Assembly: GCA_023666425.1 (NCBI GenBank)
Contig: JAMPCA010000001.1
Location: forward strand, 132,216 to 196,215
Length of the DNA: 64,000 bases
Source of the DNA: Muribaculaceae bacterium
Lineage (GTDB): Bacteria > Bacillota > Clostridia > Lachnospirales > Lachnospiraceae
Direction of reading: 5' to 3'
Positions 7,784-17,868 of the stretch are shown here, piece by piece. Under the pieces are notes generated by a model. That model saw nothing but the letters and a program-made list of their open reading frames with translations, had not been told where the DNA came from and made no database searches. How positions within the stretch are numbered: position 1 is the stretch's first letter; each line of letters opens with the position of its first letter. The position numbers and the translations under genes were made by a program.

Positions 7784-9655
7784 CTATTGATTCCGGCGGC
7801 GTTTGTGCGCCTGCTTCTGCTCATACATATTCTGATCCGCCATAGACAGATACTCATCTAACGTCGCATCCAGCGTGGCATCTGTCAGCCTGATTCCCAT
7901 ACTGACGGAGATATCCTCTGCTCCCAGCCGCTCCATTACGCGCCCTACATAGGCATCCGTCATTTCCTGCGTGGCGTATGGGAAAAATGCAAAGAACTCA
8001 TCACCCCCATAACGGCATACATATCCCTTTTCCGGGCATTCCTCCCTGAGCGTTGCGGCAATCTTAATCAGCACCTGGTCTCCAAACTCATGTCCGTAGG
8101 TATCATTGATGCTCTTGAAATCATCTGCGTCCACAAATACCAGCGCACAGATCACGCCCTCCCCTCTGTATCTCAAAAATGCCGGGCGGATCAGCTCCAT
8201 GTATGCAATCCGGTTATAGATCCCGGTCAGCGGGTCATGGTTGTAGAGCTCCTGCAGCTTTTCCACCGCCCGCTCAAGCTGGTTCTGCTTAAACTGCGTC
8301 TCCAGCGCCTTGACCATCGTACAGTGGATATCATAGTAATATGGATTGTCGAACAGAAAACGGCTGTTTTTCATAATCATATAACCCACCGCCTGCTGCT
8401 TAAAATGAATCGGTGTAAACATATAGGCACTGCCGGAGCCTTTCTCTTCCAGATGGCGGTACAGCTCCTCTGTATCCGTAATCTCTGTCCGCCTGCCATC
8501 CTCAAAGCCACTGGCCACCACCAGTTCCTCCCAGTCATAGCCCTCTGTGGGAAACACCGTCTCCGCATCGGCTCCAAACAGCTTTTTGTCCACAACAATA
8601 TACAGGCCGTCACACTGCAGCTTACTGAAATAATCTACAATACAGTCAAATATTTTTTCAAACTGGGAGTATTTTGCCATCTCCGCTTCCAGCTCAGTCA
8701 ACAGCGTGTCATCTGAATCCTTGACTATCCCTCCGACAATGAGGCCTTTGATGTACTCCCGATAGTCCACCATCTGGTTATTGGCGCAGCCACAGCTCTC
8801 CCCGTAAATACACTCCACCGGAGTAAAGGTATGCTGCGGCACCTCCCTTCCCTCCCAGAGGCTCATCAAAATATCCACGCAGGTCGCACCGATCAGGCTT
8901 CTGTCCAGACCCGCCGTCGTAATCTGCGGGCGAAAATACAGAGCCTTGTCCAGATTGTCAAAGCCAGTGACCCGAAAATCCTCCGGCACACGGCAGCCCT
9001 GCTTCTCTGCCTGCGCGCAAATTCCGGCTGCAATATTGTCGTTCGCGCAGATGAATGCATCCGGCAGCGGCAAGCCCTCCCTGCCGTACATTTTCATATA
9101 GTTCACACCCGTTTGAAAATCGTAATCCCCAAAGTATACAGGATTGTCCTCGATACGCAGGCCAAATTCCTCCATGCAGCGGCGGTACGCCTGCTCCCGT
9201 CCCCGGTTGCTGAAAGCGTCCTCCGGGCCTCCCGCAAAAGCAAAACGCCTGCATCCGTGCTCTTCATAGAGATGATGTATGAGTTCCGTGATGGAAACTC
9301 CGTTGTCCGCCCCCACATAGTAGAAGCCATCCACCTCGTAATCAATCGTCACCACCGGCACGCCGCTGTCCTTCAGCTTTTGAATCGTCTTCTCCCGCTG
9401 CCCATCGTCAATGATATTGCTGCAATCCAGCACAATCCCGTCAAAATCCGTGAGCTTCGGCAGATTATAGATATTGTACTCGCCAGTATTATAGAGCTTA
9501 TCCTTGCTCCAGTTGCCATAGCAATTATACTGATAAAGGGCAATGTCCGCTTTACGCTCATGGATGCGGCTCATAATTCCGTCCACCCATGCATATGTGA
9601 TCAGTCGCTTCCAACCATCTGAAATCAGTGCAATCTTCTTCATTCTGTCCCCCAT
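7784..9655 (-). CDS. LacI-type sugar-sensor / GGDEF diguanylate cyclase fusion
   Basis: A 623-residue soluble protein. Residues 1-280 form a periplasmic-binding fold of the LacI/GalR sort without the DNA-binding head (IALISDG start, DGIVLDCSN, VTIDYE, FAGGPED, ICANDNIAAGI, VTGFDN). A middle region (about 310-450) resembles a regulatory alpha/beta sensor. Residues about 465-615 are a GGDEF domain with an intact GGDEF at 549-553. The inhibitory RxxD site expected upstream is not evident. No signal peptide or membrane segment is seen, so it should read an intracellular ligand and make cyclic di-GMP. The start could be ATG 9655 (AGGAAGG, 9-nt spacing) or ATG 9643. Confidence 0.85.
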   Translation of the reverse strand: MGDRMKKIALISDGWKRLITYAWVDGIMSRIHERKADIALYQYNCYGNWSKDKLYNTGEYNIYNLPKLTDFDGIVLDCSNIIDDGQREKTIQKLKDSGVPVVTIDYEVDGFYYVGADNGVSITELIHHLYEEHGCRRFAFAGGPEDAFSNRGREQAYRRCMEEFGLRIEDNPVYFGDYDFQTGVNYMKMYGREGLPLPDAFICANDNIAAGICAQAEKQGCRVPEDFRVTGFDNLDKALYFRPQITTAGLDRSLIGATCVDILMSLWEGREVPQHTFTPVECIYGESCGCANNQMVDYREYIKGLIVGGIVKDSDDTLLTELEAEMAKYSQFEKIFDCIVDYFSKLQCDGLYIVVDKKLFGADAETVFPTEGYDWEELVVASGFEDGRRTEITDTEELYRHLEEKGSGSAYMFTPIHFKQQAVGYMIMKNSRFLFDNPYYYDIHCTMVKALETQFKQNQLERAVEKLQELYNHDPLTGIYNRIAYMELIRPAFLRYRGEGVICALVFVDADDFKSINDTYGHEFGDQVLIKIAATLREECPEKGYVCRYGGDEFFAFFPYATQEMTDAYVGRVMERLGAEDISVSMGIRLTDATLDATLDEYLSMADQNMYEQKQAHKRRRNQ

Positions 9656-9749
9656 AATCTGTGACCTTCCTAATTATCAATTTAACACAATATTTCATCT
9701 GTAGCAACATAATTTACTGACTAATCACAAAAATTAACTTCTGTACCCT

Positions 9750-10208
9750 CTAATATTGCACCAGTGCCTGCTCTATAAGCTCATCACCTCTGTAATGAAG
9801 CTTTAATGAAAAAAATCCCGCGTCCCCGTCAAGCAGGCGAAGAAAAATTTTATCGCCCTCCCAGAGGTTTAGCTGCATAATCTCCCTTTTGGGAACCCAC
9901 TCTAAATCTCCCTCATCGCATACCGTCTGCTCCCCGGTAAAACCCGTCGCCGTGAACAGATACATCATCTCCGGGCTCCATCCGTCAAGTATAAACGTAA
10001 TGATCCCCCGCATACGGTAATCTGTTAAGGTGTAGCCGGTCTCCTCCCGCACCTCCCGCAGCAGACATTCCTCCGGCGACTCGTCCTCTTTGAACTTTCC
10101 CCCCACGCCAATCCATTTGTCATGGTTTTGATCATTTTCTTTTTTTACCCGGTGCAGCATCAGGTAGCTGTCATCCTTTTCAATATAGCACAGAGTCGTA
10201 AGCGTCAT
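9750..10208 (-). CDS. Nudix hydrolase (MutT/8-oxo-dGTP-like)
   Basis: 152 residues with a complete Nudix box (GGKFKEDESPEECLLREVRE, then ETGY, about 37-60), matching G-x5-E-x7-R-E-x2-E-E-x-G. Such enzymes hydrolyse nucleoside diphosphates linked to another moiety. The length, the W-x-G-V-G-G lead-in and the later WSPEMMYLF segment resemble clostridial 8-oxo-dGTP diphosphatases. The ATG is preceded by AAGGAGG. It is monocistronic, and substrate specificity is not shown by the sequence. Confidence 0.85.
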   Translation of the reverse strand: MTLTTLCYIEKDDSYLMLHRVKKENDQNHDKWIGVGGKFKEDESPEECLLREVREETGYTLTDYRMRGIITFILDGWSPEMMYLFTATGFTGEQTVCDEGDLEWVPKREIMQLNLWEGDKIFLRLLDGDAGFFSLKLHYRGDELIEQALVQY

Positions 10209-10319
10209 AGGCAGCCTCCTTTTTTCTATATTCTATCACAGCTTTGCAAGTTGCGGCCAGCCCCCTGTTGTGCTAAAATGCATTTATGCAGAACACATTA
10301 TGAGAAAAGAGGTTGAACA

Positions 10320-10580
10320 ATGGCAAGAGGTGTTGGGAAAAACTACTGGGCTTTGATGCTCCTTATTTTGGCGGGAGTTGTGCTGGGAGGCTTTATCGGC
10401 CAGCTTGTCTCCGGCGTATCCTTTTTGAGCTGGCTGAATTACGGACAGACCTTCGGACTGTCCAGCCCGCTGGTTTTAGATCTGGGAATTCTTGTGATCA
10501 CCTTCGGATTAACCATTAAGATTACAATTGCAGGGATTGTTGGAATTTTTATTGCAATTCTGATCTATCACTTTATTTAA
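10320..10580 (+). CDS. DUF4321 small membrane protein
   Basis: 86 residues with two or three hydrophobic segments (about 9-29, 49-64 and 68-84) and the NYWALMLLILAGVVLGGF opening typical of DUF4321, a clostridial family of unknown role often found near cell-shape genes. The GAGG ribosome site precedes the ATG by 8 nt, and an extended -10 (TGCTAAAAT) lies about 45 nt upstream. Confidence 0.8.
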   Translation: MARGVGKNYWALMLLILAGVVLGGFIGQLVSGVSFLSWLNYGQTFGLSSPLVLDLGILVITFGLTIKITIAGIVGIFIAILIYHFI

Positions 10581-10600
10581 GGGGAAAAGTGATTTATATA

Positions 10601-10628
10601 TTGAGTATCTTTGTAAAAATGATATACT
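10601..10628 (+). promoter_or_regulatory. Predicted promoter of the Rpn-type nuclease gene
   Basis: TTGAGT (10601-10606) and TATACT (10623-10628) are 16 nt apart, 48 nt before the ATG. Confidence 0.5.
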
Positions 10629-10676
10629 ATAGGTATCAGCAGAGGCGAGGCTGTAAATACAGTTTAAGGACAAGGC

Positions 10677-11477
10677 ATGAGCAATAAAGCAAAAATACGG
10701 GAAGAAGCCAAAAAACTGAATCCCATCGACGATCTGATGTTTCGCAAAATGGCAGAGGAAAAAGGTTTTTGTGAAGAAATATTAAGGGTGATTTTGTCAG
10801 ATCCGGCACTTTCCGTCCTGGGATCCACGCCCCAATATGCAGGCACAAACCCGCAGGGACGCTCCGTTATCCTTGATGCGAAATGTGTCTTGGGGAACGG
10901 ACGGCAGATAGACATAGAAGTACAAAAATCAAATGATACCGACCATCAGCGTCGCGTCCGCTACAATGGCGCGGTTCTGACGACAAACCTCACAGATCCC
11001 GGTGAGAAATTTGAAAATATCCCTGATGTCTGTGTGGTATTCATCTCCCGCTTTGATATCTTCAACAGCGGTCACTCCTTGTACCATGTAGATCGTATCA
11101 TTAGGGAAACTGGTAAAACCGTCGATAATGGTTTTACAGAAATCTACGTCAATGCTAAAGTAAAAGACGGTTCCGCAGTAGCGGAACTGATGGAAGTATT
11201 TGTCAATGACAGTGCATATAGCAGCAAATTTCCCGTCACCTCCGGCAGTAAACGCCGGTACAAAGAAACAGAGAAAGGACAGCAGATTATGTGCGAGATT
11301 ATGGAAAAAATTGCCCGGGAAGAACGCAACGAAGGCAGAATGGAAGGGGAGACCCGCATCAATACGCTCAACTCCATCCTGATTAAACTGGACAGACTGG
11401 AAGATTTAAAACGGGCTGCTTATGACAAGGATTTTCAAATGCAGCTTATGATCGAACTTCTTCCGGAAGAATCATAA
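10677..11477 (+). CDS. Rpn/PD-(D/E)XK family nuclease (transposase-like)
   Basis: A 266-residue member of the PDDEXK_2 / Rpn group, once called putative transposases and shown in E. coli to be recombination-promoting nucleases. The N-terminus has NPIDDLMFRKM (15-25). The nuclease core is visible as D67 (ILDAKC) and the D79-I-E81-V-Q83 strand, the family's E-x-Q version of E-x-K. The C-terminal 60 residues are charged and helical. No terminal inverted repeats were found around it, so it is probably a free-standing nuclease gene. A strong terminator follows at once. Confidence 0.85.
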   Translation: MSNKAKIREEAKKLNPIDDLMFRKMAEEKGFCEEILRVILSDPALSVLGSTPQYAGTNPQGRSVILDAKCVLGNGRQIDIEVQKSNDTDHQRRVRYNGAVLTTNLTDPGEKFENIPDVCVVFISRFDIFNSGHSLYHVDRIIRETGKTVDNGFTEIYVNAKVKDGSAVAELMEVFVNDSAYSSKFPVTSGSKRRYKETEKGQQIMCEIMEKIAREERNEGRMEGETRINTLNSILIKLDRLEDLKRAAYDKDFQMQLMIELLPEES

Positions 11478-11493
11478 CATTACTAAGAGATAA

Positions 11494-11530
11494 TAAGGGT
11501 TTGACAGCATATCCTGCTGCCAAACCCTTA
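11494..11530 (+). terminator. Intrinsic terminator after the Rpn-type gene
   Basis: TAAGGGTTTG-x-CAGCA pairs with TGCTG-x-CAAACCCTTA across a 5-nt loop, a stem of about 15 bp flanked by A/T-rich DNA. It sits between the convergent Rpn-type and patatin genes and can serve both. Confidence 0.8.
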
Positions 11531-11546
11531 TATAATATGCGACGCA

Positions 11547-12392
11547 CTACCCGAGATACTCCCGCAGTGCCCACAGCCTTTCCTCCATAGTGTCCCGCCC
11601 CATCTGATATGCGGCGAGAAGCTTCTGGCGGCTGCGCTCCACAGCCCCCACCTCAATGGGCTTCGGCGGGCGGATCACAAACAGCTCTCCCGCCTTCTCC
11701 CTCCTGATGATTTCCTCAACGGTCGCATTGTAATGCACATGGCGGTTCTCCATGGCGGCGATCATGTTCGGATATCTGCACAGACGAATCCGGGCAAGCG
11801 GAAGCGTCTTATTAGGCTCTTTCCTGTACTCCAGCGGCCGGGTAGTAATCAGCACATTGCGCGCAAAGCCCAGCCCCTCAAAATATGCGACCGGAATCGA
11901 ATCCGCAATCCCTCCGTCCAAAAGCTCATAGCCACCGGCTCTTACAATATTCGACACCATCGGGATAGAGGCCGACGCCCTCAGCCATTTCATTCCCTCC
12001 CCGTCACATGCGTCCACACGCTGATAGACAGGCTTTCCGGTGTTCACATCCGTGGCAACCACATAAAACTCCATGGGATTTTCCCGGTATGTCTTGTAAT
12101 CAAAGGGATCCAGCGAATCCGGCACATCGTGGTAGCAAAACTGTTCCCCGAAGATATCTCCGGTTTTCACAAACGTCCTAAGACCCGCATAGTGCGGATT
12201 CGTGCAATAAGCCGCATTATAGCGGATGACCCGTCCCGGCTGTTTTGATTTAAAATTGCAGCCGAACACAGCCCCCGCCGACACGCCGATCGCCCCGTCA
12301 AACTCAATATCATGCTCCATCATCACATCTGTCACGCCCGCGGTGAACATTCCCCGCATGGCGCCACCCTCCATGACCAGACCTCTTTTCAT
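11547..12392 (-). CDS. Patatin-like phospholipase
   Basis: Lipid acyl hydrolase with a Ser-Asp dyad. From the preferred start it has 281 residues: the GGAMRG oxyanion loop (9-14), the nucleophile elbow GVSAG with Ser38, and the DGGIADSIP motif carrying the catalytic Asp (about 160). The frame is open further upstream, but AAAGG at the right distance (9 nt) selects ATG 12392 (MKRGLVMEGG). It is the usual length for the bacterial YjjU/RssA-like group. It has no signal peptide and therefore acts in the cytoplasm or at the inner membrane face. It is divergent from the MoxR operon. Confidence 0.88.
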   Translation of the reverse strand: MKRGLVMEGGAMRGMFTAGVTDVMMEHDIEFDGAIGVSAGAVFGCNFKSKQPGRVIRYNAAYCTNPHYAGLRTFVKTGDIFGEQFCYHDVPDSLDPFDYKTYRENPMEFYVVATDVNTGKPVYQRVDACDGEGMKWLRASASIPMVSNIVRAGGYELLDGGIADSIPVAYFEGLGFARNVLITTRPLEYRKEPNKTLPLARIRLCRYPNMIAAMENRHVHYNATVEEIIRREKAGELFVIRPPKPIEVGAVERSRQKLLAAYQMGRDTMEERLWALREYLG

Positions 12393-12542
12393 CTTCATCA
12401 TCCTTTCTGTTATAAGTATTATACCATGAGATAATAAAAATAAAACAAAAATTTGCTTTCCATGACGGCTCTTCACCGCTTGACAAATTCTGACCTGCAC
12501 CTGATAATGGATTTAGAAATGGACAGAAAACGGAGGAGTGCT

Positions 12543-13486
<944 letters not shown>

Positions 13487-13487
<1 letters not shown>

Positions 13488-14611
13488 TGTATTGGATCTT
13501 ACTGCTGGGGCTTGGGCTTTTTAGCCTGCTTTCCGCCCTCCTGATACAAAAACTCTGGAAAAAGCGTCTGAACGTAACCCTTCAGTTTCAGGACAGCTAC
13601 ATATACGAAAATGAGGACTCCGCTCTGCGGGAGATTGTTGCCAACGACAAATGGCTTCCGCTCCCGGCTCTTGAGGTGCGCATTTCCATGAGCCGTTTCC
13701 TCTCCTTTATCGGCGAAGCGACCGACAACAGCGGCGTATCCGACCAGACCTACAAGCGGGACGTTTTCGCTTTATCCTTCCGCCAGCAGATTACCCGGAC
13801 GCTGCCCTTCACCGCAACGAAGCGGGGCTATTATGAACTGCAGCAGGCGGATGCGAGAGCCTACGATTTCTTTTTCCGGGACGTCGGCTATCACTCCTTT
13901 CCCCAGAACACCGCACTGTACGTCTATCCCTCCCAGGTGGACGCCCGGCGTCTGGATATCGTCTGCACCGCAATTACGGGGACGGTTCTGGTACAAAATG
14001 CACTGTTTCCGGATCCCTTTGAGTTTTCCGGCATCCGCGAATACCAGCCCACAGACCCGATGAACCGCATCAACTGGAAAGCCAGCTCCCGCATGAGCGA
14101 CGTCATGGTAAACCAGTTTGATTCTACCACCAATCTGGATCTGACTTTAGTGTTTGACCTTGAAGATTCACACATCTGGAAAAACGACTCGCTGCTCGAG
14201 GAGACCATACGCATCACTTCCTCACTGGCCGCCCGGCTGGTACGCGCGCGGATGCCGCTTATGGTTTTCGGCAATGCCGCTTTGCATAAGGAAGAAAAGA
14301 GCGGCCTGTTCCGGGTAGATTTACCTGCGGGAGCCGCGCGCATGGCGGAGCTGAACCAGCGTCTTGCAAGAATCGAGGGTGCTTCCATGTCCTGCCTCTC
14401 GCTGCTTTCTGCGATTGAGCCGCTGGCAAAAAATGAGCAGCTTATCGTGTTGATTTCCAAAAACACTGACAAAGAAATTGTTGCGCAGGTGTCCCGTCTG
14501 GCCACCCCGGCAAGACCCCTGCTCTGGATTATCCCCATCAACCCTGCCACAGAGAGGCCGCCCATCACGCTCCCCTCTGTCCGCACAATCTTCTGGGAGG
14601 TGCAAAAATGA
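13487..14611 (+). CDS. DUF58 protein (MoxR partner)
   Basis: 374 residues from ATG 13487, which overlaps the MoxR stop; a TTG 15 nt upstream is also possible. One N-terminal membrane helix (about 3-22) is followed by a beta-rich region and the DUF58 signature EFSGIREYQPTDPMNRINWK (about residues 180-200), then a von Willebrand A-like fold (LTLVFDLEDS). DUF58 proteins accompany MoxR ATPases in uncharacterised envelope-related systems. It is coupled by ATGA to the downstream membrane protein. Confidence 0.88.
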
Positions 14612-15879
14612 AACTACGTACTTCCGCTGTCCTGGATATACTGGCCTGCCTGCACGCATGGATTTTATTCGCCGGACTGTATCCCTTTTTCGCCAGTCTG
14701 TTCTCCTTCCACGGCGCAGATTTCCGGCGGATGACCCTGTGCAGCCTGCTTGTGCTCCTGCCGGTTATCCTTGGCTTTTTGCTTCTGCAATATCTCCACA
14801 ACATGTTTCTCTACATCTTTTCCGGCCTTCTGATTACCGCCGCGGGCGTCGTCTTCTCTTACCTTCTCGGCGGGGTGGGACTGCCTGCAGGCAATATGGC
14901 CGCCATACTGTATGGCGTGATATCCCTGACAGTCTTCGCCATCCATCTGCATACAAAGGTAATGTACGGAAAAGAGAAGCGTGAATTTATGGAGGCTCCC
15001 GTACAGAGGGGGGAATTCACCCTGCAGATCCGTGACATGCCCGGCATTTTGCTTCTGCCGCAGCCCTACCACTGGGCATGGCTGACCATTTTATATGTGT
15101 TTGGTATGCTCCTGCATTTTACCGCATGCCTGTACTGTCTGTTCGGCCTCGCCCTTGCGGACGTGTTTATCTGTCTCCTGCACCGCTATATCCGTGCGCT
15201 GGAGACATACGCGCGCCAAAACCGGACAGTTGCAAATTTCCCGGTCCGCAACATGCAGCGTATCCATCGTCTCACAGGTATCGCAGGCTTCGTGATGCTT
15301 GCCTTTTTCCTGCTCCCGGCCGTTTTGTTTGGGCGTGAGTTTCAAATCAACCTCACCACAGACGCTCCACTGGTCTCACTGGAAGCGCCCACAGAAGAAG
15401 CATTCCAGCCCGCCGGCGGCGGTCAGGTTGTCGATACCGAATTGATGGAAGCCATGCTGGACAGCGGTCACGATGCCCCAGAATGGCTGCTCGCCCTGTT
15501 TGAGTTCATCGGTTATCTTATCCTCGCCTTCTGTGTAATCGCCGCGGTCATAGCGCTCGTTCGCAAACTCCGCAGCATGGGACTGGATTTTTCCACCGAA
15601 AACGCGGACGAGATCATATCGCTGGATACTGCCGACCCCGACGAGGCAAAAGCAATCGACGCCCCGCCTAAAGAGCGGGCGCTTTCCATTAACCAGCGCA
15701 TCCGCAGACGCTACCGGAAAACCATACGAAAAGCAACAAAAGGCAGACCCAGCCGTTGCGCCACCCCCGCAGAGCTGGAGCAGAATGCCGCGGTACATAA
15801 CGATGCACTCCACACCGTATATGAAAAAGCGCGCTACAGTAAGGACGGCTGTTCCAGGGAGGATCTGAGCCAGCTGTAA
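14608..15879 (+). CDS. Multi-pass membrane protein with DUF4129-like tail
   Basis: 423 residues. About six hydrophobic segments fall in the first 200 residues, another near 224-245, then an extracytoplasmic stretch and a last segment near 300-320. The C-terminal 60 residues (TPAELEQNAAVHNDALHTVYEKARYSKD) resemble the DUF4129 end of TgpA-type proteins. It occupies the place of the transglutaminase-membrane component common in MoxR-DUF58 operons, but no transglutaminase Cys-His-Asp core is seen, so it may be a trimmed version. It overlaps the DUF58 gene by ATGA. Confidence 0.7.
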   Translation: MKLRTSAVLDILACLHAWILFAGLYPFFASLFSFHGADFRRMTLCSLLVLLPVILGFLLLQYLHNMFLYIFSGLLITAAGVVFSYLLGGVGLPAGNMAAILYGVISLTVFAIHLHTKVMYGKEKREFMEAPVQRGEFTLQIRDMPGILLLPQPYHWAWLTILYVFGMLLHFTACLYCLFGLALADVFICLLHRYIRALETYARQNRTVANFPVRNMQRIHRLTGIAGFVMLAFFLLPAVLFGREFQINLTTDAPLVSLEAPTEEAFQPAGGGQVVDTELMEAMLDSGHDAPEWLLALFEFIGYLILAFCVIAAVIALVRKLRSMGLDFSTENADEIISLDTADPDEAKAIDAPPKERALSINQRIRRRYRKTIRKATKGRPSRCATPAELEQNAAVHNDALHTVYEKARYSKDGCSREDLSQL

Positions 15880-15898
15880 ATTAAATACCAAAACAAAA

Positions 15899-15918
15899 CT
15901 CCGGGCAAATGCCCGGAG
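15899..15918. terminator. Bidirectional terminator
   Basis: CTCCGGGC-AAAT-GCCCGGAG forms an 8-bp perfect stem between the convergent MoxR operon and the LacI-type gene, flanked by A-rich (5') and T-rich (3') DNA. Confidence 0.8.
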
Positions 15919-15929
15919 TGAATTAACTC

Positions 15930-16937
15930 TCAGCTATGATATTGTATCACACTCTCTGTATTCTTAAGCTCAAAAGGAATCAGCTCGTGAACTGCCTGAT
16001 AATTCAAATTGACCATTCCAAGCAGAATCTCCACGCTCCGCACCGCCATCAGCTCATAGTCCTGGCGAATCGTGACAATCTTCGGATTGTAATAATCCGC
16101 CAGCAAAGTTCCATCAAATCCAATCATGGAAATGTCCTCCGGAACCTTAAGCCCCCGGTCATAAATGGCCCGGATCGCTCCCACCGCCATCACATCACTC
16201 ATGGCGAAAACGGCCGAAACCGGAATCTTCTTATCCAGCAGCCGGTTCATTGCCGCATAGGCGCTGTCGTAGGAATAGCGCGCCGTGGCATAATATCTCT
16301 CGTCAAATGTCCTTCCATGCTTTGTAAAGCTGTTACAGCAGCCCATATACCGCTCAATACTGGTCGAAGAGAGGTTCCTCTCGCCGCCGACCACTGCAAT
16401 ATCCGTATGTCCATGGTCAAAGAGGTAATCTACCACCTCCTCCGCAGCGGCGGCGTCGTCCGTCGCCACGGAAGAGAGGTTCGGAAATCCCAGTTCATTT
16501 CCCCGGTTGGTCACCAGTACGCAGGGCACATGAATCCGCTCAAACTGTTCTTTAAAATACGTTTCGTTACCGCCCAGAAACAGTACGCCCATCGGCTTGT
16601 GTTCCCGGCAGATGCGGACTGCCTCCGATACCTCGTTGGAATCCTCGTCCAGATAGTGGATGCGGATCGGATAATCCGACTCCTCAAAAATACTCTGCAA
16701 AGATTCGATCAGGCTGGCAAACAGCATATTCGAAGTTCCTTTTACCAGAATCAGAATACTTTTACTTGCCGCCTGCTTCAAATGCTTCGCATTGTTATTC
16801 GGCACAAATTTTCTCGCCTCTACAATCGCGAGAATCCGATTCCGGGCCTTGGCGCTCACGTCCTGCCTCCCGTTCAATACCCGCGACACGGTACTCACCG
16901 AATACCCGGATTCCTTTGCGATATCTACAATCGTCAT
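15930..16937 (-). CDS. LacI-family transcriptional regulator
   Basis: 335 residues from ATG 16937 (MTIVDIAKESGYSVSTVSR). The first 20 residues are the classical LacI helix-turn-helix, with the YSVSTVSRVLNG recognition helix and hinge, followed by a sugar-binding periplasmic-fold domain (ILILVKGTSN, VLFLGG, IAVVGGERN, VFAMSDVMAVGA, ISMIGFDGT). The open frame extends upstream without a better ribosome site. It is the last gene of the ABC importer operon, 25 nt after the MalG-like gene, so it probably controls that operon; paired operator-like palindromes lie at the operon promoter. Confidence 0.92.
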   Translation of the reverse strand: MTIVDIAKESGYSVSTVSRVLNGRQDVSAKARNRILAIVEARKFVPNNNAKHLKQAASKSILILVKGTSNMLFASLIESLQSIFEESDYPIRIHYLDEDSNEVSEAVRICREHKPMGVLFLGGNETYFKEQFERIHVPCVLVTNRGNELGFPNLSSVATDDAAAAEEVVDYLFDHGHTDIAVVGGERNLSSTSIERYMGCCNSFTKHGRTFDERYYATARYSYDSAYAAMNRLLDKKIPVSAVFAMSDVMAVGAIRAIYDRGLKVPEDISMIGFDGTLLADYYNPKIVTIRQDYELMAVRSVEILLGMVNLNYQAVHELIPFELKNTESVIQYHS

Positions 16938-16962
16938 TCCTCTACTCCCGTATACCTGCCGA

Positions 16963-17868
16963 TCAGCCCTTGACTGCTCCTGCCAGAACTCCCTCGATAA
17001 TATACTTCTGACATGCAATATAGAAGATAATAATCGGCAAAATCGCAAGTACGAGCACTGCCATCATTGCACCCCAGTCCACCTGACCATGACTCTGCTT
17101 CAGGTACTGTACGGCAATGGGAATGGTCTTATACTTGTTAATGTTCAGCACCAGACTCGGCAGAAGGTAATCATTCCATACCCACATTGCCTCAAGAATT
17201 GCAACGGTCACTGTCGTCGGCTTTAAGATCGGGAATACCACCCTGAAAAAGGTCTGCACCGGACTGCAGCCGTCGATCATGGCCGCCTCCTCAATCTCCA
17301 GCGAGATTCCCTTCACAAAACCCGTAAACATGAACACGGCAAGCCCCGCTCCAAAGCCGAGGTACACAATCATAATTCCCAGCGGATTGGACAGATGAAG
17401 CATGTTCGCAAACTTGGACAGTGTAAACATCACCATCTGGAACGGCACGATCATGGAAAACAGGCACAGAAGATACATAAACTTTGTACCCTTGCTGTTC
17501 ACCCGCACAATGTACCACGCACACATCGAGCAGCACAGAATAATGAGAAACACCGAGCCCACCGTGATGAGCAGCGAGTTGCCAAAGCAGGACCAGAAAT
17601 TCGTCAGCTTTAGTCCGTTACTGTAGTTCATTCCGCCACAGAAAATGGTCTTGGCACCTTCTACAAAAGCATCCCATCCATCGGATAAGGAGGCTGCGCT
17701 AAAGCCGAAGGGATAGCGGAAGATATAAGCCTTTCTCTTGAAGGAATTCAATAATACAATTAACAGCGGCGCTATCCACAGCACGGAAATAACCGCAAAT
17801 ATAAGTGAGAGAAGCCAGCCGTGCTTTGCCTTGCGCACAGCGCTCACCTGATCGTTTTTCTTAGCCAT
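16963..17868 (-). CDS. Sugar ABC transporter permease (MalG-like)
   Basis: 301 residues, six membrane segments, with the EAA loop EIEEAAMIDGCSPVQTFFRV (about 194-213) that docks the ATPase. Member of the carbohydrate uptake CUT1 class. The start overlaps the preceding permease stop by one base (TGATG). No ATPase is encoded nearby, so a shared MsmK-type ATPase elsewhere probably powers the importer. The C-terminus ends in the typical IIEGVLAGAVKG. Confidence 0.93.
   Translation of the reverse strand: MAKKNDQVSAVRKAKHGWLLSLIFAVISVLWIAPLLIVLLNSFKRKAYIFRYPFGFSAASLSDGWDAFVEGAKTIFCGGMNYSNGLKLTNFWSCFGNSLLITVGSVFLIILCCSMCAWYIVRVNSKGTKFMYLLCLFSMIVPFQMVMFTLSKFANMLHLSNPLGIMIVYLGFGAGLAVFMFTGFVKGISLEIEEAAMIDGCSPVQTFFRVVFPILKPTTVTVAILEAMWVWNDYLLPSLVLNINKYKTIPIAVQYLKQSHGQVDWGAMMAVLVLAILPIIIFYIACQKYIIEGVLAGAVKG

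Noticed and set aside
7770-7797. GCCGG/CCGGC hairpin between the XRE and GGDEF genes
   Set aside because: The stem has a bulge, overlaps the GGDEF stop and lacks a T-run; too weak to call as a terminator.
10677-11477. Rpn-type gene as an insertion sequence
   Set aside because: No terminal inverted repeats or target duplication around it; the family is better seen as free-standing nucleases.
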